From assembly GCA_026707905.1 (NCBI GenBank), contig JAPOVY010000078.1, positions 1 through 32,902 of the forward strand: DNA of 32,902 nt. Direction: 5' to 3'. Shown here one piece after another: positions 16,542 to 24,756 of the stretch. Origin of the DNA: Gammaproteobacteria bacterium. Its GTDB lineage: Bacteria; Pseudomonadota; Gammaproteobacteria; Pseudomonadales; Azotimanducaceae. Position 1 is the first letter of the stretch. The number at the start of each line of letters is the position of its first letter. Under the pieces are notes generated by a model, which worked only from the letters and a program-made list of their open reading frames with translations, had not been told where the DNA came from and made no database searches. Position numbers and translations under genes: made by a program.

Positions 16542-17945
16542 CTAACTTTCCTTCGGATTAGTCGCCAATGCGGAGGCGTCGTCGCCATTGAACAGGGGTT
16601 GAGACGTGGAGTCTGCGCTGCCCTCGGATTGACGTGTAGAGGGCATTCCATCGAACACGATATGGTCTGAATGGCCACTGCGAACTTTTGCTACTTCAGG
16701 ATACATAAGGCGGAAAAGCAACGTACTTCCACCTACAAGCAAAGCACTGATCAACATTGCGGTACGGATCGAATACGCTTCCGCCAACCATGCGATTGGA
16801 ATTATTGCCAATGGCATAAGCCCATGAACGGTCCACGAAATCGACATCACACGCCCGCGTAATTCCGGAGGTACTGCAAGCTGCAGCATGCTCATATTGA
16901 GTGAACCCATCGCGGAATAAGCAATACCGACGAAGAACAGTGCAAATGCGGCACTGAGCATCGTCGTGCATAATGAGAAGATGGTCAAAGCTAACGACCA
17001 GATAAATGCAGAAATGAAGAGCGTTCTACCTTTTCTGCGTAAATCGCCAGCTTGTGCAAAAATCAAGGATCCACTTAGAGCACCGATCCCCATACTGGTT
17101 AGTAGAAAACCATAGTCTTCAGGTCGATTAGATAGGACCTCGGCGTTGTAAACGGGCATCAAGAACGTAGGTGCGAATCCGAACGACATCGGTACCAACC
17201 CAATCCAAATCAAGCCGAGTACGACCTTGTCATGCCAAACGAATCGAATTGCTTCTGCGATGTCGTCCCATACCGGCGGTTTATTTTCGCGGTGTGGTTC
17301 ACCACGAAAATCCAGTAGGATCGTCCAAATAACCGAACCTACGTACAACGCCGTAATAAAGAAAAAGACAAGCCCGACACCGGTAGCCGACGTTGTATCG
17401 CCGGCGGCGAACCAGCCGATCAATATTCCGGCGACTGATGGACCGAGAATCCGCGCAGAGTTGTACGTCGAGCTAGAGAGCATCATCGCATTTGTGAGCA
17501 TCTTAGGTCCAACGATTTCGGGGACAATCGTGCTTCGCGCAGGCATACTCAAAGCCAGCACCGTGCCATTGATCAATCCGAAAATGATGAAGTGGTCGTA
17601 CGTTACATGACCAGCGAAGATGATCCAGCCAAAAATGCCGGTTGCAATAGCGTTCAAGGTCTGTGATAAGACCATTACTGGCTTCTTTTCAAATCGGTCT
17701 GCGATCACGCCACCTAACGGACCAACGATCACAGACGGCGCCATAAAGGCGATCATGACCCCGGACAGCGCGAGGGCAGACTCGGTGATGTCGTAGGTTA
17801 ACCAACCACGAGCGACGATCTGCATCTGCATGCCGAAAGAAGCAGACATGCTAGAGATCCAAATAAGGCGAAAGTCGCGATATTCGAATGCATTGAGCAT
17901 TCGAACTCTCTGCCAGATTGACTTACTTGAGGCAGAGGTACTCAA
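16542..17945 (-). CDS. MFS transporter, EntS-like exporter branch
   Basis: A 467-residue major-facilitator transporter with about 12 hydrophobic helices. It resembles the MFS_3/enterobactin-exporter branch: LNAFEYRDFRLIWISSM at the N-terminus, GPLGGVIADRFEKKPVMV for the helix 2-3 loop motif, and LQLAVPPELRGRVMSISW in the second half. The C-terminal 50 residues are hydrophilic and low in complexity. The longest frame starts with TTG and gives the N-terminal IWQRVRMLNAF usual for the family, but no Shine-Dalgarno site is seen there. The alternative ATG at 17900 has GAGAG upstream and lies inside a 9-base inverted repeat. The gene directly precedes the CoA ligase and follows the amidohydrolase, so export or uptake of the pathway's substrate is plausible. 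Confidence 0.87.
   Translation of the reverse strand: MSTSASSKSIWQRVRMLNAFEYRDFRLIWISSMSASFGMQMQIVARGWLTYDITESALALSGVMIAFMAPSVIVGPLGGVIADRFEKKPVMVLSQTLNAIATGIFGWIIFAGHVTYDHFIIFGLINGTVLALSMPARSTIVPEIVGPKMLTNAMMLSSSTYNSARILGPSVAGILIGWFAAGDTTSATGVGLVFFFITALYVGSVIWTILLDFRGEPHRENKPPVWDDIAEAIRFVWHDKVVLGLIWIGLVPMSFGFAPTFLMPVYNAEVLSNRPEDYGFLLTSMGIGALSGSLIFAQAGDLRRKGRTLFISAFIWSLALTIFSLCTTMLSAAFALFFVGIAYSAMGSLNMSMLQLAVPPELRGRVMSISWTVHGLMPLAIIPIAWLAEAYSIRTAMLISALLVGGSTLLFRLMYPEVAKVRSGHSDHIVFDGMPSTRQSEGSADSTSQPLFNGDDASALATNPKES
17883..17905. repeat. 9-bp perfect inverted repeat over an alternative MFS start codon
   Basis: TTCGAATGC and GCATTCGAA flank a five-base spacer (ATTGA). On the minus strand this would be a stable mRNA hairpin enclosing the ATG at 17900, next to a GAGAG ribosome-binding sequence. 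If that ATG is used, the hairpin could hide it. If the TTG at 17945 is used, the repeat lies within codons 14-21 and may be a coincidence or an operator. Confidence 0.45.
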
Positions 17946-18013
17946 ACAGACGAAACGGTAATACGGAGCGGCGAATTTTAGGGATTCAGGTCATACGCTC
18001 ATTTCGAATGGGT

Positions 18014-18042
18014 TGATCTATTGAAATTATCTTTATAGATCA
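18014..18042. repeat. 8-bp inverted repeat upstream of the MFS gene
   Basis: TGATCTAT and ATAGATCA are separated by 13 bases in the 133-base AT-rich gap between the amidohydrolase and the MFS gene. There is no T-run on the minus strand after it, so an intrinsic terminator is unlikely. An operator or weak attenuator for the downstream MFS-ligase pair is possible. Confidence 0.35.
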
Positions 18043-18078
18043 GAGAATTGATTGACTCTTGAGCCTAATTACTCAACT

Positions 18079-19332
18079 TTACTGCGAATCGAGAAACGCC
18101 TTTACATCTGCTTGATCTTGATACCGTTCCGGAATCGGAAACTTGAAGATTCGAGCGGCGTTGAGTCCAAGAATCTTGGCGCGTTGGGCGTCAGTTAGTT
18201 GGTACATCGTACGTTCAATTGCCGCTGCTGAGTGTGGCCAAGTGCCTTCGTGATGCGGGTAGTCATTCGCCCATAGAAAGTTGTCCACGAGATTGTGCTC
18301 AGCGGCTAAGTCCAGTCCAGGTTTGTCCTCTTGGAACGTTGCGAAGCCATTGGAGCGGAAGAAGTCGCTGGGCATTTTCTTGAGTTGAGGTCGTACAAAC
18401 ATGTGGTGTTTGCGGTACGCTTCATCAAGCGCCCAGATCGTCCATGGGATCCAACCGATACCCGCTTCCACACTCCCAAAGCGAAGATTTGGGTAACGCT
18501 CAAGGACGCCGGACGCGCACAAGTTCGCAATCGGTTCCATGGTGGGTGCCAGCGAGTGAACTGCATAGTTGATTACGGCGCCACCATGTCCTCTTGACGT
18601 GCGAGGATCACGACCCGTCGATACATGAAAAGTAATCGGAATATCTGCAGCTTCGACGGCTTCCCAAAGTGGATCAAATTCAGGTAGGTTGTAGTTCAGG
18701 TGTTCGTGATCGCCCGGTCCCCAAATCGGCTTACAGGGGAGAGCCAAACCCCGAAATCCCAGCTCGGCGGTGCGTTGAATCTCTGCGATCGCGCCGGGAA
18801 TATCTGCCGATGCGATACATGCCATGGGTGAGAGCCTATCGTTGTACGCACCAAACACTTCCCATGCCCAGTCGTTCCATACTCGACACATCGCTTGACT
18901 GAAAATTGGATCTGACGTTGCCCAAATGACAAGACCCTTGTTTGGGAATAGAACTTCGGCATCGACGCCGTCATCAGACAGGTCCGCAATACGTTCTTCA
19001 GGCGTAACGCCTGCACCATTACGGAGCGCGTCTTCTCCTTCAAATTTGATATTCCGAATTCGTACGGGACGAAAACCTTCGGTTTTTTGAAACTTATTAC
19101 CTTTCGTATCGGTGCTAACGCCGGGCAGTCGATGCTGAAATTTCTTGTCCATGCGTTTCCGCCATAGGTCAGCGGGTTCTTGCACGTGCCCGTCAAGCGA
19201 AACCATGAAGTACTTGTTCGGGTCATCCGGGCGAGCAGTGCGCGTCCAGTTGTCGATACCCGGCGTTTCTAAACGCCATTCGTTATTCGGATCGATTGTT
19301 CTAAGTTCAGGACGCATATGGATTTTTGTCAC
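18079..19332 (-). CDS. Amidohydrolase family protein (Amidohydro_2 type)
   Basis: A 417-residue TIM-barrel metal enzyme of the amidohydrolase-2 group, which contains decarboxylases of aromatic and acyclic acids (ACMSD, 5-carboxyvanillate decarboxylase) as well as hydrolases. The first barrel strand holds VSLDGHVQEPADLW, with an Asp-x-His-like metal site. IPITFHVSTGRD provides the central histidine, FGSVEAGIGWIPW the following strand, and WANDYPHHEGTWPHS the late aspartate and histidines. It shares this layout with the amidohydrolase at 24757-25869, so the two are paralogues. The frame opens with GTG; ATG at 19317, five codons later, is an alternative, and neither has a good Shine-Dalgarno site. 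The gene is co-directional with the MFS transporter and CoA ligase downstream. The reaction is unknown. Confidence 0.82.
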   Translation of the reverse strand: MTKIHMRPELRTIDPNNEWRLETPGIDNWTRTARPDDPNKYFMVSLDGHVQEPADLWRKRMDKKFQHRLPGVSTDTKGNKFQKTEGFRPVRIRNIKFEGEDALRNGAGVTPEERIADLSDDGVDAEVLFPNKGLVIWATSDPIFSQAMCRVWNDWAWEVFGAYNDRLSPMACIASADIPGAIAEIQRTAELGFRGLALPCKPIWGPGDHEHLNYNLPEFDPLWEAVEAADIPITFHVSTGRDPRTSRGHGGAVINYAVHSLAPTMEPIANLCASGVLERYPNLRFGSVEAGIGWIPWTIWALDEAYRKHHMFVRPQLKKMPSDFFRSNGFATFQEDKPGLDLAAEHNLVDNFLWANDYPHHEGTWPHSAAAIERTMYQLTDAQRAKILGLNAARIFKFPIPERYQDQADVKAFLDSQ

Positions 19333-19491
19333 GATAACGAGGGGAAGAATGGTACCTTGTATCGATCTTATTTAGACGATTAGCTGGACGACGCCATGTA
19401 GATGTAGCGGCTCCCGATTCCGACACGAATTCGAGTTCAAATCTACACACAAAGGACGCGACCGTCAGCCGCTTAAATCAAATCCCCTAAC

Positions 19492-21099
19492 TCAGTCATC
19501 AAGTAGCTCCTGTGCTATTTCTCGAGCATCCTCAATGCGATCCAATATATGACTGTCAGGAACGTTTTTCAACACGTTCAGTGAGTCAAACAATTGGCGT
19601 ATAGAGTCAGATAAGCCAACGATTATGACGTCGGTTTTCTCGTTGGCGGCAACGCCCATTAGTTGCTCCGTGACCAAAGCGGAACTATCGTCCATATACA
19701 CGGTTTCAGTGAAGTCAAAAATCACGATCTCGTGGTCTTTGATGTCTGCACTAAACGTATTAACAAGACGATGAGAAGACGCAACTGTAAAGGTACCACG
19801 AAGGGCAACTAAACCTACTCGTGCTAAGAAACGATCTGAATTCATGTCGTCTGGATGCAGAAAAGTACTGTCTAACAACGGCACCGATATCACATTATCA
19901 AGTTCGAGTCGCTCGAGCTGACTCGCGTGCGCGAGTCCTGCAATGATGAGACCAACGGTCACAGCGGTTACGAGATCGATAAACACTGTGATACCCATCG
20001 TGGTAATCATGACGAGCATGAACCCTCTCGGAATCGTGAGCAAGTAGCGCAGATTTCGCCAGTCGATGATGTCAATACCAATCTTTATCAGGATCGCGGC
20101 TAAGACCGCGTGAGGAATTGGCGATACGTACTTCCCTAGACCTAGCACGACCGAGAGCATCAGCAGTGTGTATACGATGCCAGAGACACGCGTGGAGCCA
20201 CCGGCCCGGATGTTCGTTAACGTACCAAGCGTGTTTCCAGCGCCCGCCATTCCTCCGATCGCTCCGGCGCATATGTTTCCTAGTCCTTGTCCGATCAATT
20301 CCTTGTTCGGCTTGTGTTGCGAACCAGTGACCGATTCGGCAACCAAGGACGTCAACAAACTATCAACCGATCCGAGCAATGCCAGAATTAGCGCCGGTTC
20401 CAGTGCGCGAACGAGGAAATCAAGTGTCGGTACGCTTAGCGTCAGTTCTGGCATACCCACTGGCACTTCGCCAATAATCGGTGCATCTGTGAGCCATACC
20501 ATCCCTAATGTGGTTCCGATGACGAGAGCGACAACAGGACCTGGAATGTACACGGAAGCTCGACGAGGCCAGAGAATCACAATCAAAAATGAAATCGTTG
20601 CGATCGAGAATGCACTCATATTGGCATACGGGATTTCTTCGAATAGCTTCGTGACAGAATCGATCGGTCCCCCACCTGCGCTCAATCCAACGAACGGGAG
20701 CAGCTGAATCAAAATGATGATTAAGCCAATTCCAGACATAAATCCTGAAATCACCGCTTGCGGGGTATACGCGATGAACCGGCCAATTCGGATCAGTCCG
20801 AAGAAAACCTGAATGCACCCGCCCATAGCGACGATTGTTAAGGCTTCCCCGATTGACGTCGCGTGAGACGTAACGATCACGGCAACGACGACTGCCATCG
20901 GTCCTGTTGGTCCCGAGATTTGACCTTTCGTGCCGCCAAACAGTACGGCGAATAGCCCAACTCCGACAGATCCATAAAGTCCCGCGGCAGCACCTAATCC
21001 GGATGCGATACCAAACGCTAGTGCAGCCGGGAGTGAAACAACGGTCGCTGTAAGTCCGCCGTAAATGTCACCGGCGAAATCTCGAGCACTATAGGTCAT
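19492..21099 (-). CDS. SulP-family anion transporter with STAS domain
   Basis: A 535-residue inner-membrane transporter of the SulP (SLC26) family, which moves sulfate, bicarbonate or other anions. The N-terminal membrane region (about residues 1-400) contains DIYGGLTATVVSLPAALAFG, the GTKGQISGPTGPMAVVVA loop and LLGSVDSLLTSLVAESVTG, all family hallmarks. NTLGTLTNIRAGGSTRVSG and the PHAVLAAILIKIGIDIIDW stretch follow. The cytoplasmic STAS domain is residues 430-535 and includes IVIFDFTETVYMDDSSAL. The sequence resembles BicA-like bacterial members, so bicarbonate is as likely as sulfate. It is divergent from the DUF924 gene and lies 159 bases upstream of the amidohydrolase, so shared transcription with the latter is possible but not clear. 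The ATG lacks a strong ribosome-binding site. Confidence 0.9.
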   Translation of the reverse strand: MTYSARDFAGDIYGGLTATVVSLPAALAFGIASGLGAAAGLYGSVGVGLFAVLFGGTKGQISGPTGPMAVVVAVIVTSHATSIGEALTIVAMGGCIQVFFGLIRIGRFIAYTPQAVISGFMSGIGLIIILIQLLPFVGLSAGGGPIDSVTKLFEEIPYANMSAFSIATISFLIVILWPRRASVYIPGPVVALVIGTTLGMVWLTDAPIIGEVPVGMPELTLSVPTLDFLVRALEPALILALLGSVDSLLTSLVAESVTGSQHKPNKELIGQGLGNICAGAIGGMAGAGNTLGTLTNIRAGGSTRVSGIVYTLLMLSVVLGLGKYVSPIPHAVLAAILIKIGIDIIDWRNLRYLLTIPRGFMLVMITTMGITVFIDLVTAVTVGLIIAGLAHASQLERLELDNVISVPLLDSTFLHPDDMNSDRFLARVGLVALRGTFTVASSHRLVNTFSADIKDHEIVIFDFTETVYMDDSSALVTEQLMGVAANEKTDVIIVGLSDSIRQLFDSLNVLKNVPDSHILDRIEDAREIAQELLDD

Positions 21100-21133
21100 C
21101 GTGGAAATTTAAGCGCTGATTGCTTTTATTTCA

Positions 21134-21177
21134 ATCGTATCGCAGAACTTTCTGTGGCGTAATTCACAGAATACGAT
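21134..21177. promoter_or_regulatory. Nested inverted repeats between divergent SulP and DUF924 genes
   Basis: An outer pair (ATCGTAT 21134-21140 with ATACGAT 21171-21177) encloses an inner pair (TTCTGTG 21150-21156 with CACAGAA 21165-21171, spacer GCGTAATT). Both pairs are perfect seven-base arms. The element begins 35 bases before the SulP start on the other strand. It may be an operator for both genes or a structured leader of one transcript. There is no following T-run. Confidence 0.45.
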
Positions 21178-21180
21178 ATC

Positions 21181-21393
21181 TTGAGATCGAAATTTCTCCT
21201 GAATAAAAATTACGCTAGTTTGTTATTCTCAATTGGTCATAACGACGTCATCAGTAGCACAGTTTATCGCAGACTATGGCAGACGATGGCTCCGAAGGAC
21301 ATTGCTGAGACGATTGGATGGCGCATCGACGAAGAAGGGCAACTACCTACCAGTGAAGGTATATTTCACGCCGACATGCAGGTAAGAACGTGA
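21181..21393 (+). CDS. Possible small ORF overlapping the DUF924 start
   Basis: A 70-codon frame from TTG, or 35 codons from ATG at 21286, ends in a GTGA overlap with the DUF924 start, as translationally coupled genes do. The product (for example APKDIAETIGWRIDEEGQLP) is not recognised and no Shine-Dalgarno site precedes either start. It fills an otherwise empty 290-base divergent region, so it may be a leader peptide or simply a chance frame. Confidence 0.2.
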   Translation: MRSKFLLNKNYASLLFSIGHNDVISSTVYRRLWQTMAPKDIAETIGWRIDEEGQLPTSEGIFHADMQVRT

Positions 21394-22010
21394 CGATACA
21401 AAACGACATTAAGGAACAGGATCTAATCCTCAGATTCTGGTTAGGTGAGGATCAAAATAACCTAGAGCTCGTCAAGCAAAAGCAAAAGATCTGGTACAGT
21501 GGTACGGAGCAAATTGACCAGGAGATTCGGAATAACTTCGGCGCGGTATACGAGCGCGCCGCTACTGAAACGTTGTTGCACTGGGCTGAAACCGCTCAAG
21601 GCGCTTTAGCGTTGGTCATCCTCCTGGATCAGTTTTCCAGGAATTTGTTTCGAGGAACCGTACGCGCGTTCGCGCAGGACCCGATGGCCAGGGCTGTTGC
21701 GAAACGTGCATTTAACAACGGGCTCGATAGTGAAATGTCAGTCCCAGGTCGAATATTCCTGATGCATCCATTCCACCACAGTGAAGAGCTAGTCGATCAG
21801 TTATTCGGTTGCGATCGATTGCGAGACCTTATCGATGAAGGTCACGAAGAATGGCGAGAAATGCTCGACACTAGCGTTGAATGGTTCAACGGACACCGCG
21901 ACATCGTGAAGCAATTCTCGCGATTCCCACATCGAAATAGACTCCTGGGAAGGAAGTCGACAAAGGTTGAAGAAGAGTACCTTGCCGAATCTAGCGACTT
22001 CGGTCAATAA
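21390..22010 (+). CDS. DUF924 family protein
   Basis: A 206-residue, mainly alpha-helical cytoplasmic protein of the DUF924 family (TPR-like fold, function not established). The family core LLDQFSRNLFRGTVRAFAQD is present at about residues 79-98, followed by FLMHPFHHSEELVDQ and a C-terminal RFPHRNRLLGRKST segment; all are typical. The GTG start has AGG seven bases upstream and gives the usual N-terminus leading to LILRFWLG. Length is normal for the family. It is divergent from the SulP transporter and convergent with the lactonase gene. Confidence 0.85.
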   Translation: MTIQNDIKEQDLILRFWLGEDQNNLELVKQKQKIWYSGTEQIDQEIRNNFGAVYERAATETLLHWAETAQGALALVILLDQFSRNLFRGTVRAFAQDPMARAVAKRAFNNGLDSEMSVPGRIFLMHPFHHSEELVDQLFGCDRLRDLIDEGHEEWREMLDTSVEWFNGHRDIVKQFSRFPHRNRLLGRKSTKVEEEYLAESSDFGQ

Positions 22011-22087
22011 CTGAAGAGCGTAATAGATATTAATGTCAACCTATTGATATATAAGCATATTATTTAGCTATATAGTGTAGAGACGAC

Positions 22088-22117
22088 ATTCGATCGCTTC
22101 GCTTAGTGATCTCGAAT
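22088..22117. terminator. Weak hairpin between convergent DUF924 and lactonase genes
   Basis: ATTCGA and TCGAAT, with a partly paired inner stem around TCGCTTAG, form a modest hairpin in the 138-base AT-rich gap between convergent genes. Neither side has a clear T-tract, so termination in either direction is only a possibility drawn from position. Confidence 0.2.
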
Positions 22118-22148
22118 AACGTCAATTTGCCGAGTATCACCGCAGTCA

Positions 22149-23129
22149 TCAGACGTACGGAACGCCTTGAGCTTCGACGTACAACGAGTAAATCGAGTGT
22201 GAGCCGCAGATGAAAAGCCGGTTTCGTTTTGTTCCGCCAAAACAAAGGTTCGCCGATCCTTCTGGGAGATGGATCTTTCCAATTAATCCACCGTCTGGGT
22301 TGAACACGTGTACACCATCATCGTTCGGATCGCCCCAACCGGTGCTTGCCCAAACGTTTCCATCGGTATCACACCGAATTCCGTCCGTTGAAGTCTGACC
22401 CATGCTACAAAAAACTCGGTGATTGTTGATGGACTTGCCATCTGCGCTTACATCGTACTGGTGAATATCGCGAGGATGACCTGGTTTATGCGAAGCGCCA
22501 GTGTCGACGATATAGAGGGTCTGATGGTCTGGCGCGAAACATAAACCGTTTGGCTTTTCGAGTTCCTCGTCGACCACGGTTGCAGAGAGGTCAGCGGGAT
22601 CGATGCGATATGTACGGGTAGGTAACTCGAACGGTGCTTTGTGCCCTTCGTAGTTCCAGATGATGCCATAGCCTGGATCCGTAAACCAGATTGCGCCGTC
22701 AGGATGTACGACCACATCGTTAGGTGCGTTTAGCCGCTTTCCGTCAAACGAATCCATGAGTACGGTGATCGTGCCGTCGTGCTCTGTACGCGTCACTCGA
22801 CGTGCACCATGTTCGCAGGAGACTAGTCGACCCTGACGATCACGCGTGTGGCCATTTGAGTTATTGGCAGGTTGCCGATACACCGTGGTTTCCCCCGTGA
22901 TTTCGTCCCACCTAATAATGCGGTCGTTAGGAATGTCGCTACACAGTAAATAGTGTCCATCTCCGAACCAGACCGGTCCTTCCGCCCAACGCGTACCGGT
23001 ATACAGTCGTTCGAGTGATGAACTACCGAGGATGTATTGCCGGAAGCTTGCATCGACCACTTCGACCGCGGGATCCGGGTATCGTTGTGGCATGTTCCAG
23101 TCACGCGGAAGATTGAAGGTATTTGGCAT
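22149..23129 (-). CDS. SMP-30/gluconolactonase family protein
   Basis: A 326-residue six-bladed beta-propeller lactonase-type enzyme. Such enzymes hydrolyse sugar lactones or other cyclic esters using one divalent metal ion. The metal-site elements are WAEGPVWFGDGHYLLCSDIP (Glu ligand), RLNAPNDVVVHPDGAIWFTD (Asn ligand and the following strand), and EKPNGLCFAPDHQTLYIVDT with a later STDGIRCDTDGNVWAS (Asp ligand). There is no signal peptide, so it is probably cytoplasmic. It is the last gene of a four-gene minus-strand set, 20 bases after the small secreted protein, and lies downstream of a sugar-phosphate isomerase-like gene and an amidohydrolase. A lactone of an acid made by these enzymes is a plausible substrate; this is inference. 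Confidence 0.87.
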   Translation of the reverse strand: MPNTFNLPRDWNMPQRYPDPAVEVVDASFRQYILGSSSLERLYTGTRWAEGPVWFGDGHYLLCSDIPNDRIIRWDEITGETTVYRQPANNSNGHTRDRQGRLVSCEHGARRVTRTEHDGTITVLMDSFDGKRLNAPNDVVVHPDGAIWFTDPGYGIIWNYEGHKAPFELPTRTYRIDPADLSATVVDEELEKPNGLCFAPDHQTLYIVDTGASHKPGHPRDIHQYDVSADGKSINNHRVFCSMGQTSTDGIRCDTDGNVWASTGWGDPNDDGVHVFNPDGGLIGKIHLPEGSANLCFGGTKRNRLFICGSHSIYSLYVEAQGVPYV

Positions 23130-23149
23130 TTGTAAGACCTTGTGAACTG

Positions 23150-23755
23150 CTATGTTGGCTGCGCATCTTGGGTTACGCGATCGAACACCATGATGTAAGT
23201 GAGTTTTTTAGCTCGTTTTGGTTTTACCGTGATCTTGATTTCCATTAAACCTGAACGTTCAAGGTTGAAGGTGTGCGTTACACGGCGCGAAGTGGAAGCA
23301 TATTTTTCGGTTAATTTACGATTCGACCATTTCACAGTTCGCCCATGGATTCTTCCTACAGCGAAGTTCCGTGGTTCAAGCATCTGTGGACACGTCACAA
23401 CGATGTCTGAACCTTGCTGTGTGACCGATAGTTGTTGGCATGCGAGAATTTGAGGTAGATTCCCCGTGGCACCAGCAGCCGACGGACTTGCGGGATTGTT
23501 AGGTACCGGCATCAGCACACCGCCAGCGCCTACAGCGACTCTTGAACCAAAACCACTACGTGAAGACTTGGCTTTCGGAACCTTGGGTCTCCGTTCTTCT
23601 GTCAGATCGCGATTAAGTGTCCAGTCTCCGATGAGGCTTGGTTTGTCAGCTGCAGTAATCGGAACGGCAAGTAATAACAGCGCCATACCAAGCGCGAACG
23701 CTGACACTAGACTCACATGAAGTTGCATGAAGATACGGTGTCTTGGGTCATCCAT
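23150..23755 (-). CDS. Small secreted protein of unknown function
   Basis: A 201-residue protein not recognised as a named family. Residues 10-35 form a signal peptide (MQLHVSLVSAFALGMALLLL, cleavage likely after ITAA), so it is exported to the periplasm or outer membrane. After it comes SLIGDWTLNRDLTEERRP, a pattern seen at the start of several uncharacterised lipocalin-like secreted proteins. A lysine- and proline-rich linker and a glycine-alanine stretch (about residues 70-95) follow, then a strand-rich C-terminal half (LSVTQQGSDIVVTCP, VTHTFNLERSGLMEIKI). One cysteine pair (about 105 and 121) could form a disulfide. The start two bases after the upstream stop implies coupling. ATG at 23728 would give a more typical signal-peptide start. 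Confidence 0.7.
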   Translation of the reverse strand: MDDPRHRIFMQLHVSLVSAFALGMALLLLAVPITAADKPSLIGDWTLNRDLTEERRPKVPKAKSSRSGFGSRVAVGAGGVLMPVPNNPASPSAAGATGNLPQILACQQLSVTQQGSDIVVTCPQMLEPRNFAVGRIHGRTVKWSNRKLTEKYASTSRRVTHTFNLERSGLMEIKITVKPKRAKKLTYIMVFDRVTQDAQPT

Positions 23756-23757
23756 CG

Positions 23758-24747
23758 TTAGAGTCCAGCTGCGACCAAATCCTGCATCCGAATCAAGCCA
23801 ATAGCTCGGTCATCTTGTAGTACAACTAGAGACGTAATCTGTGAGTCACGCATTCTTGCCAGACAGTCGAACGCTCTTGATTCGGCATCAATCGACCCAT
23901 GTCTTACATTCGGAAGTCCGCTATTTCTGCGACTCATTCCGTAGCAATCCCGGCCGCTCACTTCCAGATCAAGTTTGTGACGTTCCGCCAGCCGTCGAAT
24001 GTCGCCGTCGGTTAGCATCCCGAAAAAAGTATCGTCGGACTCGGTCAACAAGGCGAGTCCGAGACCTTTCGACGACATCTCATAGATCACATCATTCAAC
24101 GAGGCATCGGCAGAAATCGTTGGCAGATCGTCACTTTTAACCATTAAATCGTGGACGCTCAGGAGCAATCGGCGACCTAGTGTGCCACTTGGGTGAAATT
24201 GAGCGAAGTCATCAATGGTGAAGCCTTTCGCTTGCTGTACGCAGATCGCGAGAACGTCGCAGATCGCCAAGCTCGTACCACTGCTGATGGTCGGTGCGAG
24301 ATCCCATTCGTCAATCTCAGGAATCTTCGGAATCGTTAATGCGACATCCGCCAGACGTGATAGTTTTGAATTTGTCTCCGAAAGGCTGATGACTGAACCG
24401 TCGGTGACATTCTTGAATTGTCGCACGAACTCGAGTGTCTCCTCGTTTCCACCGCTCTTCGAGATCGCCAACATGGCCGTACCTTCGTTTACGATCCCGA
24501 GATCACCGTGCAACGCTTCGACAGGGTGGACAAAAACTGCGCGTGTTCCCGTACTGTTAAGCGTTGCTGCAGCTTTCTGACCTATCAAGCCACTTTTACC
24601 GATACCTGTAACAACCAGGATGGACTGAAGTCGAGCAATGATCTCTACCGCTTTAGCGAATGATGTATCGAGCAGCGTCCGAGTCTCCCGCATTGCCCGT
24701 TCATAGGACGCCAGCATGCGCTTACCTTCTTCGAGCGCGTCATTCAT
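23758..24747 (-). CDS. KpsF/GutQ-family sugar-phosphate isomerase (SIS plus CBS pair)
   Basis: A 329-residue protein with the layout of D-arabinose 5-phosphate isomerase: a SIS domain (residues about 30-180) and two CBS domains (200-329). SIS motifs are VVTGIGKSGLIGQK, FVHPVEALHGDLG, ISKSGGNEETLEF and the active-site region WDLAPTISSGTSLAICDVLA with FHPSGTLGRRLL. The CBS pair is seen in VHDLMVKSDDLPTI and LARMRDSQITSLVVLQDDRA. KdsD makes the precursor of the KDO sugar of lipopolysaccharide, while GutQ and KpsF are paralogues in sugar or capsule clusters. The usual kdsC and lpt neighbours are absent; here it lies between an amidohydrolase (9-base gap) and a secreted protein. This could be the only KdsD or a specialised paralogue. 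Confidence 0.88.
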   Translation of the reverse strand: MNDALEEGKRMLASYERAMRETRTLLDTSFAKAVEIIARLQSILVVTGIGKSGLIGQKAAATLNSTGTRAVFVHPVEALHGDLGIVNEGTAMLAISKSGGNEETLEFVRQFKNVTDGSVISLSETNSKLSRLADVALTIPKIPEIDEWDLAPTISSGTSLAICDVLAICVQQAKGFTIDDFAQFHPSGTLGRRLLLSVHDLMVKSDDLPTISADASLNDVIYEMSSKGLGLALLTESDDTFFGMLTDGDIRRLAERHKLDLEVSGRDCYGMSRRNSGLPNVRHGSIDAESRAFDCLARMRDSQITSLVVLQDDRAIGLIRMQDLVAAGL

Positions 24748-24756
24748 CAGATTGAT

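Noticed and set aside
20168-20707. Long open frame antisense to the SulP gene
   Set aside because: The opposite strand encodes conserved SulP membrane helices; the proline- and serine-rich antisense product is typical of shadow translation.
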